Assembly (NCBI RefSeq): GCF_012726295.1
Contig: NZ_JABAOB010000005.1
Coordinates: 124,001-188,000 of the forward strand
Source: Chitinophaga sp. Ak27
GTDB lineage: Bacteria; Bacteroidota; Bacteroidia; Chitinophagales; Chitinophagaceae
Direction: 5' to 3'
Length of the DNA stretch: 64,000 bases
Part shown: one piece after another, positions 33,899-42,850 of the stretch
Position numbering within the stretch: the stretch's first letter is position 1
How the letters are laid out: each line of letters begins with the position of its first letter
Made by a program: the position numbers and the translations under genes
The notes under the pieces: model-generated
Seen by the model: only the letters and a program-made list of their open reading frames with translations
Databases searched by the model: none
Told to the model about the DNA's origin: nothing

Positions 33899-35734
33899 AT
33901 GAAGACATTCAAGCGATTACTTGGATATGCCACACCTTTACATCATTATATCCCGGAATATGTTATATATACGCTGATCGGTATTATATTCGGCATGGTC
34001 AATTTTGCTATGCTAATTCCATTACTGACCGTTATTTTTAACCAGGTAGGAGAGGTCCCTAATGCCTTGCCTCATCCCACCTTTTCCTTTTCTATCAACT
34101 ATTTCGTAGATCTTTTCAACTATTATTTTTATAGCTTCATCAGGGCCAGCGGCTCTAAACAAAGTGCACTATATTTCGTTTGTGCAGTCATTGGCGTTTG
34201 TATTACCATTGCCAACGCAGGCCGCTATATGAGCGCCCGGGTAATGGTGCGGTTGAAAATGACCATGCTTTCACGCCTCCGTAATGGCTTATACCTTAAA
34301 TTCATCAACCTGCCCATGGGCTACTATAGTCAGCAGAAAAAAGGAGATCTGCTGTCTACCATGACGAACGATGTACAGGAAATAGAAAGCAATGTGATCA
34401 ATGCTATCCAGATATTGTTGAGAGATCCTTTTATTATCATAGGCTACTTTGCCGCCCTCTTCTATCTTTCTGTTAATCTCACTCTTTTTACTATTGTTTT
34501 CTTTCCTGTATCGGGATTACTGATTTCTTACGTTTCCAAGAAATTAAAGCAGAAGGGATGGTTTAGCCAGGAGCTGCTCGGTAAGATCCTGAATGTAACA
34601 GAGGAAACCCTGAGCGGCATCCGCATCATACAATCCTTTACTGCCGAGCGTTTTATGCGGGACAAATTTTCGGAGGTAGATCATCGTTTTACTAAGGTAA
34701 GCAAGGCCATGTATAATCAACGAGAACTGGCTTCCCCTATCTCGGAAATCCTGGGCGTAATCGTGATTGTTATCCTTGTGATTTACGGAGGTACCCTGGT
34801 GCTCAATGGCAGCGATCTGCTGAACGGTGCTACCTTCATGACCTACCTGGTATTCTATTCACAGATTATGCAACCTGCCAAAAATATTTCTACCGCTATT
34901 ACCACGATGCAAAAAGGCATAGTAGCCAGTGAAAGAATATTCCGGATATTGGATGCTGATATCAGTATTACCGAAAAACCCAATGCACTTCCCATTACCT
35001 CGTTCCAGGAAAACATTACCTACGACAATGTGTCCTTTAAATACGAACAACATGATGTATTAAAGCATATTCAACTCACTATAAAAAAGGGGCAAATGAT
35101 AGCGCTGGTAGGCCGTAGCGGCGCTGGTAAATCTACGATGGCCGACATACTGCCACGCTTCTATGATGTAAATGAAGGCGCTATTCGTATAGACGGCACC
35201 GATATACGTGATTTCAAGCTGCACGATCTCCGCAGCATGATTGGTGTAGTGTCGCAGGAAGCCATTCTTTTCAATGATACCGTACTTAATAACATCGCCT
35301 TCGGCCTCCCCAATGCCAACAGAGAGGCGATTATACATGCTGCTAAAATCGCTAATGCACATGAATTTATTGAGCAATTGGAAAATGGCTATGATACCTT
35401 CATTGGCGATCGCGGGCTCAAACTCAGTGGAGGACAGCGTCAACGCCTTACTATTGCCAGGGCTATCTTTAAAAATCCCCCTATCCTCATTCTTGATGAA
35501 GCTACTTCTGCATTAGACACAGAATCCGAAAAACTGGTACAGGCAGCCCTCGATAAATTGATGCAAAACCGCACCACTATTGTTATTGCACACCGCCTCA
35601 GCACGATCCAGTTTGCCAGCGAAATTGTGGTGATGGACCAGGGTATTATTAAAGAACGCGGTACACATGAACAATTGTTACAGCAGCAGAATGGTATCTA
35701 TCATAAACTGGTGGAAATGCAGGAGTTTAAATAA
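33899..35734 (+). CDS. MsbA-like ABC exporter, fused permease and ATPase
   Basis: 611 residues. The six-helix membrane domain spans about 15-330. The ATPase follows with Walker A ALVGRSGAGKSTMAD, Q-loop GVVSQEAILF, signature LSGGQRQR, Walker B ILILDEATSALD and H-loop IAHRLSTI, all intact. This half-transporter class (MsbA/LmrA) works as a homodimer on lipids or drugs. The N-terminal region has a long periplasmic loop (about 60-85). The neighbour is a predicted glucosylglycerate-type enzyme, but a 27-bp hairpin separates the two genes, so no functional link is claimed. Confidence 0.92.
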   Translation: MKTFKRLLGYATPLHHYIPEYVIYTLIGIIFGMVNFAMLIPLLTVIFNQVGEVPNALPHPTFSFSINYFVDLFNYYFYSFIRASGSKQSALYFVCAVIGVCITIANAGRYMSARVMVRLKMTMLSRLRNGLYLKFINLPMGYYSQQKKGDLLSTMTNDVQEIESNVINAIQILLRDPFIIIGYFAALFYLSVNLTLFTIVFFPVSGLLISYVSKKLKQKGWFSQELLGKILNVTEETLSGIRIIQSFTAERFMRDKFSEVDHRFTKVSKAMYNQRELASPISEILGVIVIVILVIYGGTLVLNGSDLLNGATFMTYLVFYSQIMQPAKNISTAITTMQKGIVASERIFRILDADISITEKPNALPITSFQENITYDNVSFKYEQHDVLKHIQLTIKKGQMIALVGRSGAGKSTMADILPRFYDVNEGAIRIDGTDIRDFKLHDLRSMIGVVSQEAILFNDTVLNNIAFGLPNANREAIIHAAKIANAHEFIEQLENGYDTFIGDRGLKLSGGQRQRLTIARAIFKNPPILILDEATSALDTESEKLVQAALDKLMQNRTTIVIAHRLSTIQFASEIVVMDQGIIKERGTHEQLLQQQNGIYHKLVEMQEFK

Positions 35735-35755
35735 AGGAATCCTAACGTTAAAATA

Positions 35756-35813
35756 TATACGTAAAATGAAGAACGTCCTGTATCGGTACAGGACGTTCTT
35801 CATTTTACGTATA
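35756..35813 (+). terminator. Perfect 27-bp hairpin after the ABC gene
   Basis: Arms 35756-35782 and 35787-35813 are perfectly complementary with a TCGG loop. No T run follows on either strand, so it might terminate, protect mRNA ends or act otherwise. The neighbouring genes run in the same direction. Confidence 0.8.
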
Positions 35814-35942
35814 ACTACATTTGAATGCCCCTGCTGCGGGATAACTGCAACAGGTATGGTTTTTGTTATTATTGCGCCCTGATAATGCCAACACCAGCTC
35901 TTTGCAGCACTATTTTCTAACCTTTTAACATAGCGAACTCCT

Positions 35943-37463
35943 ATGATATCTATCGTAATTCCTGTATTAAACGAAGGTGCTACCATACGCCAGGTTATCA
36001 AAACTGTAAAAAAAACGACCCGCAAAATTGAAATCATCGTGGTAGATGATAATTCTACGGATAATACTGTGGAAGAAGCCATGAAGGAACAAGTGAGGGT
36101 AATTACCAGCAGCCAGCGCGGAAAGGGTATCTCCATGCGTGAAGGTATGATGGCTGCAAAACACGAAATCATCGCGTACGTAGATGGCGATATTCTTACT
36201 TACCCAGATAATATAATTGACCTATTAACCGGTCCTATTGAAAAAGACGAAGCCGACTTCGTCAAATCCTACTTTGAAAGGCAGGCTGGCAGGGTCACTC
36301 AATTGGTGGCCAAGCCGCTGCTGAGCATTTTGTACCCCGAGCTGTCCCATTTTCAGCAACCACTCAGCGGCATGATTGCTGCGCGCAAATCATTTCTATC
36401 GAGAGTACATTTCGAAAATGATTATGGAGTAGATATTGGTTTGCTGATAGATATGCATCATCTGGGCGCCCGCATCGTAGAAGCAAATATCGGCAAAGTG
36501 GAAAACGCCATGCAAACCTGGGAACAACTGAGTAAGATGTCGAGAGAAGTATCCCGCACAATTCTACGTAAGGCGGAAAATATTCCCCAGGAAAACCTGG
36601 AAACATTGGGAAATATTAACCTGATCCGGGAACAAATGGAATATTCCATCCTGGAATCTATTGATAAATTACAAAAGATGGTCATCTTCAACCTTGACCA
36701 GGCAGTATTCACACAGAGTTATCTTGAATGGGCCGCGGTGGCCTTCGACCAGGAAGATACCTGGCATGAAATACAATCTGCCCGTTACGATCCTATCACT
36801 ACCATGCGATTGAGCGCCCGTATTTTCGATGGACGCAATATTGCGGAGTTGCTGGAAGTAGCTGATAGTGTTCCTTTAGTGCCAGGTATCAGGGAAATTG
36901 TCCGGGAATTAAAGAAAAGAGGATACGCCTGTGGTCTTGTTACAGACGGATTTGGTATGGTGGCCCGCCATATCAAAAATAAGCTGGGAATGGACTTCGC
37001 ACTGGCGAATAAACTACACTTAATTAATAGCGTAGCTACCGGCGAATTCAGTGAAGCCGATTACTTCATGAAAGATGGAGAATACTGTAAGAGCAATATG
37101 TTTCCTTACATCAAGGAACAATTTCATATCAACACACAAAATATTATTTACGTCGGTGATGGACATCTTGACCGGAAACTATTGACAGAAGCGGGTATAG
37201 GCGTTGCGTTTTGTCCACAGTACCGTGGTAATGCTGTAGAAAAGGTTGCCGATAAAATCATTAAAGGATTGTCACTCGCGCCATTATTAGATATTGCACA
37301 GGCTAGTCCGGCTAAATTTGGTATTAAACTGCCGGCTATTTCCAGGAAGCAGGCACGCAACATAGGTGTGGGCAGCTTAGTGGGGTTAGCGGGAGCAGGA
37401 TTAATATACCTGCTCACCCGTGAGCAGAAAGCCAGGAGAAGGTCGGGGCAGCAACAGGCATAA
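35943..37463 (+). CDS. GpgS-like glycosyltransferase fused to a HAD domain
   Basis: 506 residues in three parts. The GT-A domain (1-235) has the nucleotide-sugar motif VVDDNSTDNT, the metal site YVDGD (D81-D83) and FVKSYFERQAGRVTQLVAKP with PLSGMIAARK and YGVDIGLLIDM, a close match to glucosyl-3-phosphoglycerate synthase. A HAD domain (245-440) has motif II VTDGFG, K383 and motif IV VGDGHLD, but the nucleophile position reads FNLDQA, Asn250 in place of Asp. A C-terminal membrane helix (about 473-491) with a basic tail anchors it. If active, it would make a glycosyl-phosphoglycerate-type solute or lipid; the phosphatase half may be dead or regulatory. Confidence 0.85.
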   Translation: MISIVIPVLNEGATIRQVIKTVKKTTRKIEIIVVDDNSTDNTVEEAMKEQVRVITSSQRGKGISMREGMMAAKHEIIAYVDGDILTYPDNIIDLLTGPIEKDEADFVKSYFERQAGRVTQLVAKPLLSILYPELSHFQQPLSGMIAARKSFLSRVHFENDYGVDIGLLIDMHHLGARIVEANIGKVENAMQTWEQLSKMSREVSRTILRKAENIPQENLETLGNINLIREQMEYSILESIDKLQKMVIFNLDQAVFTQSYLEWAAVAFDQEDTWHEIQSARYDPITTMRLSARIFDGRNIAELLEVADSVPLVPGIREIVRELKKRGYACGLVTDGFGMVARHIKNKLGMDFALANKLHLINSVATGEFSEADYFMKDGEYCKSNMFPYIKEQFHINTQNIIYVGDGHLDRKLLTEAGIGVAFCPQYRGNAVEKVADKIIKGLSLAPLLDIAQASPAKFGIKLPAISRKQARNIGVGSLVGLAGAGLIYLLTREQKARRRSGQQQA

Positions 37464-37477
37464 GGCTTATGCCTGTT
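37453..37477. repeat. Palindrome over the stop of the GT-HAD gene
   Basis: AACAGGCATAAG and CTTATGCCTGTT form a 12-bp perfect palindrome with a single-base centre that includes the TAA stop codon at 37461-37463. Confidence 0.8.
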
Positions 37478-37484
37478 CGTAAAA

Positions 37485-37529
37485 AATAAACAAGGCGAAT
37501 GATCAAAGTGATCATTCGCCTTGTTTATT
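37485..37529. terminator. Bidirectional terminator with the GAATGATC motif
   Basis: Perfect 21-bp stem (37485-37505 and 37509-37529) with an AAG loop between convergent genes. The arm contains GGCGAATGATC, like the arm ends of the two dispersed palindromes. Confidence 0.85.
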
Positions 37530-37556
37530 ATAATTTATGCAGCGTTATGCGCTGGG

Positions 37557-38615
37557 TTATTTGCTTTTCGCCAGTTTAGCTTCAATACTCAAGGTAGCAT
37601 GAGGTACAGCTCTGAGTCGCGCTTTATCGATGAGCTTACCGGTTACACGACAAATACCGTAGGTTTTGTTTTCGATACGTACCATGGCTTTTTCCAGGTG
37701 ATCGATAAACTGAATCTGACGGCTGGCCATCTGGTTGAGCTGCTCTCTTTCCTGGGAGCCACTACCATCTTCCATGCTCATGTATTTATTTTCGGTATCA
37801 TCAGTACCGGCTTCGTCTTTACGGGTGATTAAGCCTTGCAGGTAAATCAGTTCTTTCTTCGCTGATTCCAGTTTTTTCTGAATCAGTTCTCTAAACTCCT
37901 GAAGATCGGAATCACTATATCTGTATACAGGACCACTTGGCGTGGCTGGCTGATCCAATACCGATTTGGTAAATTCGGGCTGATAAGTTACTAAAGTAGC
38001 TTTCCCGCCCTTTTTCTCCGTTTTATCGGATTTTTCCACTTTTTCGGGTTTTTCGGATTTTTCCGCCTTCACTGATTTTTCCGCCTTAACAACTGGCTTT
38101 TCAGCTGCCTTTTTTGTGGATTCTTTTTCCTTAGCAACTTCTACCTTAGTATCTGCTTTCTTTACTGCCATCGTTTTAAGTTCTTTTTCTTCTGACTTAG
38201 AAATAAATGGTTTCTCTTTTTCAGCGGAAACACTTTTCGTAACCACTTGCTGCTTTACAACAGGCTCTTTTTTAACGGTCGATTTTGCGGGTACAGCAAC
38301 TTTCTTGACAGATGATGATTTACTGTTAGTTATGGCTGACGCCTTTTTCACTGCAACTTTAGGCGCCGGAGCGGTCTTTTTCACAGGACTTTTGGCTACC
38401 ACGGCTTTTTTTGCTGCTGATTTTGCGACTGCTTTGGGAGCTGTCTTTGCAGGGACAGCTTTTTTAGCAGCTGCTTTCTTCGGTGCAGGTGCCGCTTTCT
38501 TGGCGGGCGCTGGCTTGGCAGCTGTTTTCTTAGCTGGTGTTGCCTTGGCCACAGTTTTCTTCGCCGGAGCCGCCTTTTGGGTCGTTTTACTAGCAACCTT
38601 CTTTTTTGTTGCCAT
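37557..38615 (-). CDS. TraR/DksA-like protein with histone H1-like tail
   Basis: 352 residues. Residues 1-125 are almost wholly Lys/Ala/Pro/Val (repeats of AAPAKKTVAK type), 125-220 are Lys/Glu/Ser-rich, and the C-terminal 130 residues form a coiled hairpin (REQLNQMASRQIQFIDHLE) followed by GICRVTGKLIDKARLRAVPHATLS. This last part is the TraR/DksA zinc-finger position, but only one Cys remains, so no C4 zinc site can form. DksA proteins bind RNA polymerase; the tail should bind DNA. It starts 6 bases after ileS, in one operon. Confidence 0.88.
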   Translation of the reverse strand: MATKKKVASKTTQKAAPAKKTVAKATPAKKTAAKPAPAKKAAPAPKKAAAKKAVPAKTAPKAVAKSAAKKAVVAKSPVKKTAPAPKVAVKKASAITNSKSSSVKKVAVPAKSTVKKEPVVKQQVVTKSVSAEKEKPFISKSEEKELKTMAVKKADTKVEVAKEKESTKKAAEKPVVKAEKSVKAEKSEKPEKVEKSDKTEKKGGKATLVTYQPEFTKSVLDQPATPSGPVYRYSDSDLQEFRELIQKKLESAKKELIYLQGLITRKDEAGTDDTENKYMSMEDGSGSQEREQLNQMASRQIQFIDHLEKAMVRIENKTYGICRVTGKLIDKARLRAVPHATLSIEAKLAKSK

Positions 38616-38621
38616 GGGGGA

Positions 38622-41600
38622 TTAGCTTTTTTTGTTAACTAATACATTAAATTTAAGGTCATTCACCTCTATTTCTGTACCATCCTGTAGTTGCTCCACT
38701 AATTCCAGGCTGTCTGCCAAAATTTCCGTGCAAATATAGTCATTATAGTTTACAATGGCCGAGTTGAGCGAATCCACTCGTTCCACTGTTACATTGATTC
38801 TGTCAGTTAATGCAAAATCGCTATCCTTACGGATTTTTTGAATCCGGTTCACCAGTTCCCTGGCGTTTCCTTCATCCTGTAACTGGGAAGTAATAGTAAT
38901 ATCGAGCGCTACCGTTAAAGCGCCTTTATTAGCTACTGTCCATCCCGGGATATCTTCAGAAATGATTTCAACATCAGAGAGTTGAATCTGCAATTGCTCG
39001 CCTTCCACAACCAGGTTGAAATGGCCGTCACGTTCGATGGTGGCTATATCTGCTTCTGTGAATCCGCCGATAGCGGCTGCCACAGATTTCATCTTGGCTC
39101 CCATTTTGCCACCCAGCGACTTGAAGTTAGGCTTGATCTTTTTCTTGATAAAACCTTCCGTTTCCGTAAGATAATCAATCCCTTTGACATTCACTTCACT
39201 TTTTATAAGGTCGGCTACCTTTTCAATCTGTTCTTTCATCCGGCTATTTGACACCGGGATCAGGATTTTCTGCAGAGGCTGCCTTACTTTGATATTCACC
39301 TTCTTGCGCAAGGATAATACCAACGATGAAATATCCTGCGCCAATTGCATTCTTTCTTCCAGGTCGGCATCCACAGCCCCTTCATTAACCATCGGGAAAT
39401 CGGTATGGTGCACGGAACCAGCCTTACTACGCCCGCTGACACTATTCAGGTTGCCAAACATCCAGTCGGTGAAGAATGGGGAAACCGGGGCCATCAATTG
39501 CGTAATTTTCTCCAAACACTCATATAAGGTCTGGTAAGCACTAATCTTATCATGTTCGTATTCTCCTTTCCAGAACCGGCGACGACAAAGACGTACATAC
39601 CAGTTACTCAGTTGTTCATCTACAAAACGCTCGATCGCACGGCCTGCCTGGGTAGGCTCATAATCATCAAAATTAGCCGTCACATCCTTAATCAGCGTAT
39701 TCAGCACAGAAATGATCCAACGGTCAATTTCCGGACGCTCTTCCAGCGGAATATAAGCCTCCTTGAAAGTAAAGCTATCAAGGTTAGCGTACATCGCGAA
39801 GAAGTTATAGGTATTATATAAGGTGCCAAACAACTTGCGTTGCGCTTCTCCTATACCTTTAATATCGAATTTCAGACTATCCCAGGGAGAAGCATTGGTA
39901 ATCAGGTACCAACGTGTGGCATCTGCACCAAATTTTTCAATGGTATCGAAAGGATTGACAACGTTGCCAAGGCGTTTACTCATTTTTTGCCCTTTCGCAT
40001 CCAATACTAATCCATTAGAAACTACCGTTTTGTAAGCTACGCTGTCAAATAGCATTACACCCAAGGCATGCAGGGTATAAAACCATCCGCGGGTCTGATC
40101 TACTCCTTCCGCAATGAAATCGGCAGGAAATGCCTTGCCATTATCAACCAGCTCTTTAGCTTCAAATGGATAATGTGATTGCGCATAGGGCATTGCACCG
40201 CTATCAAACCAAACATCGATTAAGTCTGGTTCTCGGCGCATTGGTTTACCTGAAGGGCTTACCAATATGATATCATCTACATATGGTTTATGCAGATCAA
40301 GTATACCTTCATGGAGGTAAGACTTATTCACTTCACCGCCTAATACCTGGTTGGCTTTACGGATTTCAGCGTTCAGCTCTTCTATTCCACCGATACAAAT
40401 TTCTTCACTTCCATCTTCTGTACGCCAGATAGGCAGAGGAGTTCCCCAGTAGCGACTACGGCTCAGGTTCCAGTCTACCATGTTTTCCAGCCAATTGCCA
40501 AAACGGCCTGTCCCCGTAAAGGACGGCTTCCAGTTAATCGTTTTATTCAACTCTACCATCCGGTCTTTTACTGCAGTGGTTTTGATAAACCATGCATCCA
40601 GCGGATAATATAAAACCGGTTTATCCGTACGCCAGCAGTGTGGATAAGTATGCTCGTATTTCTCTACCTTGAAAGCCCGATTCTCTTTCTTCAATTTCAC
40701 CGCGATATCAACATCCACATCTTTGTAATCAGGATCATCTTTATAATTCTTTACGTACCTGCCGGAGAACTCGCCAACATTATCAGTGAATTTTCCTTCC
40801 CGGTCTACCAGCGTCAATATGCCAATACCATTCTTTTTTCCTACCCTGTTATCATCCGCACCAAAGGCCGGTGCTGTATGTACGATACCGGTACCATCTT
40901 CAGTGGTCACAAAATCACCGAGGATTACGCGGAAGGGATCTCCTTCTTCAGGCTGGGTAAAAGGCAGCAACTGCTCGTAACGGATATTTTCCAGCTGGCT
41001 TCCCTTAAAGCTTGTCAAAATCTTCCATGGAATCACTTTATCGCCTTCCTGGTAAGCATCAAAGCCGCCATTTTCACCTTCTGCCTTGAAATATTTGCCT
41101 AACAATACTTTTGCCACTACTACATTCACAGGGAGATGTGTGTATGGATTAAAAGTTTTCACGAGCACATATTCAATATTGGCACCTACTGTCAAACCAA
41201 GATTGGAAGGGAGTGTCCATGGAGTAGTAGTCCAGGCGAGGAAAAATACCTCAGGGGATCCGGCAGCATCGAACAGGAACCGCGAATTTTCTGCCTGTAA
41301 TGCCTTAAACATAGCTACTACGGTGGTATCCTTTACATCTTTATATGTGCCTGGCTGATTAAGCTCATGTGAACTTAACCCAGTACCGGCTGCAGGGGAG
41401 TAGGGTTGAATGCTGACGCTTTTGTATAAGAATCCTTTCTTATAGAGTGTTTGCAGGCACCACCACAACGATTCTATATAGTTATTATCAAAGGTAATAT
41501 AAGGGTCATTCAGGTCTACCCAATAACCCATTTTACGGGTCAGATCATCCCACTTGTCTTTATATTTCAGTACTTCCTTACGACAAGTATCATTGTATTC

Positions 41601-41948
41601 AGCGATGGAAATCTTTTTGCCAATATCTTCTTTAGTAATACCCAGCATCTTCTCTACTCCCAGTTCTACAGGCAAACCATGAGTATCCCACCCACCTTTA
41701 CGCTTTACCTGGAAACCACGCATCGTTTTATAACGACACACCAGATCTTTCAGGGTACGCGAAATCACGTGGTGAATACCGGGCAAACCATTGGCGCTTG
41801 GAGGTCCTTCGTAGAACACAAACGGAGTAGCGCCTTCACGCTCTTCCACGCTTTTTTCAAAAGCCTGGTGCTGCTCCCAGTGTTGCAGTATATCTTTCTC
41901 GATCTGAGGTAAATTCAACTGGTTGTATTCCTGATATTTGCTGGACAT
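38622..41948 (-). CDS. ileS: Isoleucyl-tRNA synthetase with GxHH signature
   Basis: 1108 residues. It charges tRNA-Ile. The catalytic signature, normally HxGH, reads GIHH at residues 57-60, in NGLPGIHHVISR. The second signature is KMSKR (K655-R659). The editing (CP1) domain has TTPWTLPSN and FGADDNRVG. The C-terminal part belongs to the long eukaryote-like IleRS2 type. An exact DnaA-box 9-mer inside it (40639-40647) is simply coding sequence. The gene heads an operon with the DksA-H1 protein. Confidence 0.97.
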   Translation of the reverse strand: MSSKYQEYNQLNLPQIEKDILQHWEQHQAFEKSVEEREGATPFVFYEGPPSANGLPGIHHVISRTLKDLVCRYKTMRGFQVKRKGGWDTHGLPVELGVEKMLGITKEDIGKKISIAEYNDTCRKEVLKYKDKWDDLTRKMGYWVDLNDPYITFDNNYIESLWWCLQTLYKKGFLYKSVSIQPYSPAAGTGLSSHELNQPGTYKDVKDTTVVAMFKALQAENSRFLFDAAGSPEVFFLAWTTTPWTLPSNLGLTVGANIEYVLVKTFNPYTHLPVNVVVAKVLLGKYFKAEGENGGFDAYQEGDKVIPWKILTSFKGSQLENIRYEQLLPFTQPEEGDPFRVILGDFVTTEDGTGIVHTAPAFGADDNRVGKKNGIGILTLVDREGKFTDNVGEFSGRYVKNYKDDPDYKDVDVDIAVKLKKENRAFKVEKYEHTYPHCWRTDKPVLYYPLDAWFIKTTAVKDRMVELNKTINWKPSFTGTGRFGNWLENMVDWNLSRSRYWGTPLPIWRTEDGSEEICIGGIEELNAEIRKANQVLGGEVNKSYLHEGILDLHKPYVDDIILVSPSGKPMRREPDLIDVWFDSGAMPYAQSHYPFEAKELVDNGKAFPADFIAEGVDQTRGWFYTLHALGVMLFDSVAYKTVVSNGLVLDAKGQKMSKRLGNVVNPFDTIEKFGADATRWYLITNASPWDSLKFDIKGIGEAQRKLFGTLYNTYNFFAMYANLDSFTFKEAYIPLEERPEIDRWIISVLNTLIKDVTANFDDYEPTQAGRAIERFVDEQLSNWYVRLCRRRFWKGEYEHDKISAYQTLYECLEKITQLMAPVSPFFTDWMFGNLNSVSGRSKAGSVHHTDFPMVNEGAVDADLEERMQLAQDISSLVLSLRKKVNIKVRQPLQKILIPVSNSRMKEQIEKVADLIKSEVNVKGIDYLTETEGFIKKKIKPNFKSLGGKMGAKMKSVAAAIGGFTEADIATIERDGHFNLVVEGEQLQIQLSDVEIISEDIPGWTVANKGALTVALDITITSQLQDEGNARELVNRIQKIRKDSDFALTDRINVTVERVDSLNSAIVNYNDYICTEILADSLELVEQLQDGTEIEVNDLKFNVLVNKKS

Positions 41949-42002
41949 AAAACAATTCCCCGCCCTTTGATGTTATTTAGACAATAAATGATTAAAATTG
42001 TG

Positions 42003-42010
42003 CAAAGTTA
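42003..42010 (-). promoter_or_regulatory. -7 box of ileS
   Basis: The minus strand reads TAACTTTG (TAnnTTTG), 54 bases before the ileS ATG; TTTA about 22 bases upstream is a weak -33 candidate. Confidence 0.5.
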
Positions 42011-42088
42011 AGAAATAACACTGGCTCCTAAAGAGGGAACTTTGCCAAAAAACCTGCTTTTTAGACATTTTTTATTGTTTTTTTATTA

Positions 42089-42118
42089 CTTTGCAATAAA
42101 GAGGATATAAATTACGTT
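42089..42118 (+). promoter_or_regulatory. Possible promoter of the PepSY-like gene
   Basis: TTTG near 42090 is followed after about 19-20 bases by TACGTTTTTGG, an imperfect -7 box. A second candidate, CTAATTTGCC, lies near 42136. Confidence 0.35.
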
Positions 42119-42204
42119 TTTGGCATTGTTTTAGCTAATTTGCCAGGAAGATTAGAAAAACCTAGTAGTTAATTTTAACCCAACGAAAAAAACCATATCG
42201 ATAT

Positions 42205-42669
42205 ATGAAAAAGTTGACGTTAATATTTTGCGCGGTTCTATTCACTTCCGGCATAACTTTTGCACAGCAAAAAAAATCAGTTAAAAAAACAAAGGTAGTT
42301 GCCAAAACGGTGCAGGCACCGGCGGCAGTTAAAAGTTCTTTTGATCAGAATTTTGCGGGAACATCAGCTGCTAAGTGGACAAAGACAAGTGCAGGACATT
42401 GGACAGCAAGTTTCCAAAAAGACAATATAAACACTACTGCGGAGTATGACGCGGATGGCAAATGGATTGCCACGAGAAGTGCTTATGATGCTCAAAATCT
42501 CCCGGAATCAGTGGCTGGTACACTGAAAACAAAATATCCGGCAGCTACTATAAAAGATGGCTGGAAAATTGAGAGATCAGATGTAGCTTCATACTACAAA
42601 GTAAATATTCAGGATAATGGTGCGGATAAGGCAGTGCTGTTGAACGAAGCAGGAACCATTACTGAATAA
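42205..42669 (+). CDS. Secreted PepSY-like (BLIP-type) protein
   Basis: 154 residues. A signal peptide ends at GITFAQ, followed by a Lys-rich stretch and a beta-alpha-beta domain with SFDQNFAGTSAAKWTK, EYDADGKWIATRS, LKTKYPAATIKDGWKIE and VNIQDNGADKAVLLNEAG. This is the PepSY-like (DUF2874) fold common in Bacteroidota periplasms. Possible roles include peptidase inhibition, but none is demonstrated for the family here. It is monocistronic and ends at a terminator. Confidence 0.82.
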   Translation: MKKLTLIFCAVLFTSGITFAQQKKSVKKTKVVAKTVQAPAAVKSSFDQNFAGTSAAKWTKTSAGHWTASFQKDNINTTAEYDADGKWIATRSAYDAQNLPESVAGTLKTKYPAATIKDGWKIERSDVASYYKVNIQDNGADKAVLLNEAGTITE

Positions 42670-42710
42670 CACAAACACGTATTTCATAGGTATAGGGATA
42701 AATAGGACAG

Positions 42711-42743
42711 ACCCTGCTCTTTTGGGCGGGGTTTTCTTTTTTT
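42711..42743 (+). terminator. Terminator of the PepSY-like gene
   Basis: ACCCTGC pairs with GCGGGGT (one G-T) around an 8-base loop, followed by TTTCTTTTTTT. Confidence 0.88.
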
Positions 42744-42753
42744 GCAAAACAAC

Positions 42754-42801
42754 AAAACAGCCGCCATATAGAGGGATTCCTCTTTATACGGCGGCTGTTT
42801 T
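42754..42801. terminator. Long hairpin, second in the PepSY-AraC gap
   Basis: AAAACAGCCGCC pairs with GGCGGCTGTTTT, with an inner GAGG/CCTC stem, flanked by A on the left and T on the right, so it could terminate on either strand. Confidence 0.75.
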
Positions 42802-42820
42802 TACAATATTTTTGAAAACA

Positions 42821-42850
42821 AAAAGTCGCTCGCAGAAGCGAACGACTTTT
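42821..42850. terminator. Third hairpin in the PepSY-AraC gap
   Basis: AAAAGTCG and CGACTTTT enclose a smaller CGC/GCG pair with an AGAA loop. It is symmetrical in A/T flanks and could act on either strand. Confidence 0.55.

Noticed and set aside
40639..40647. Second exact DnaA box
   Set aside because: It is coding sequence of ileS and shows that the nrdJ box could also be chance.
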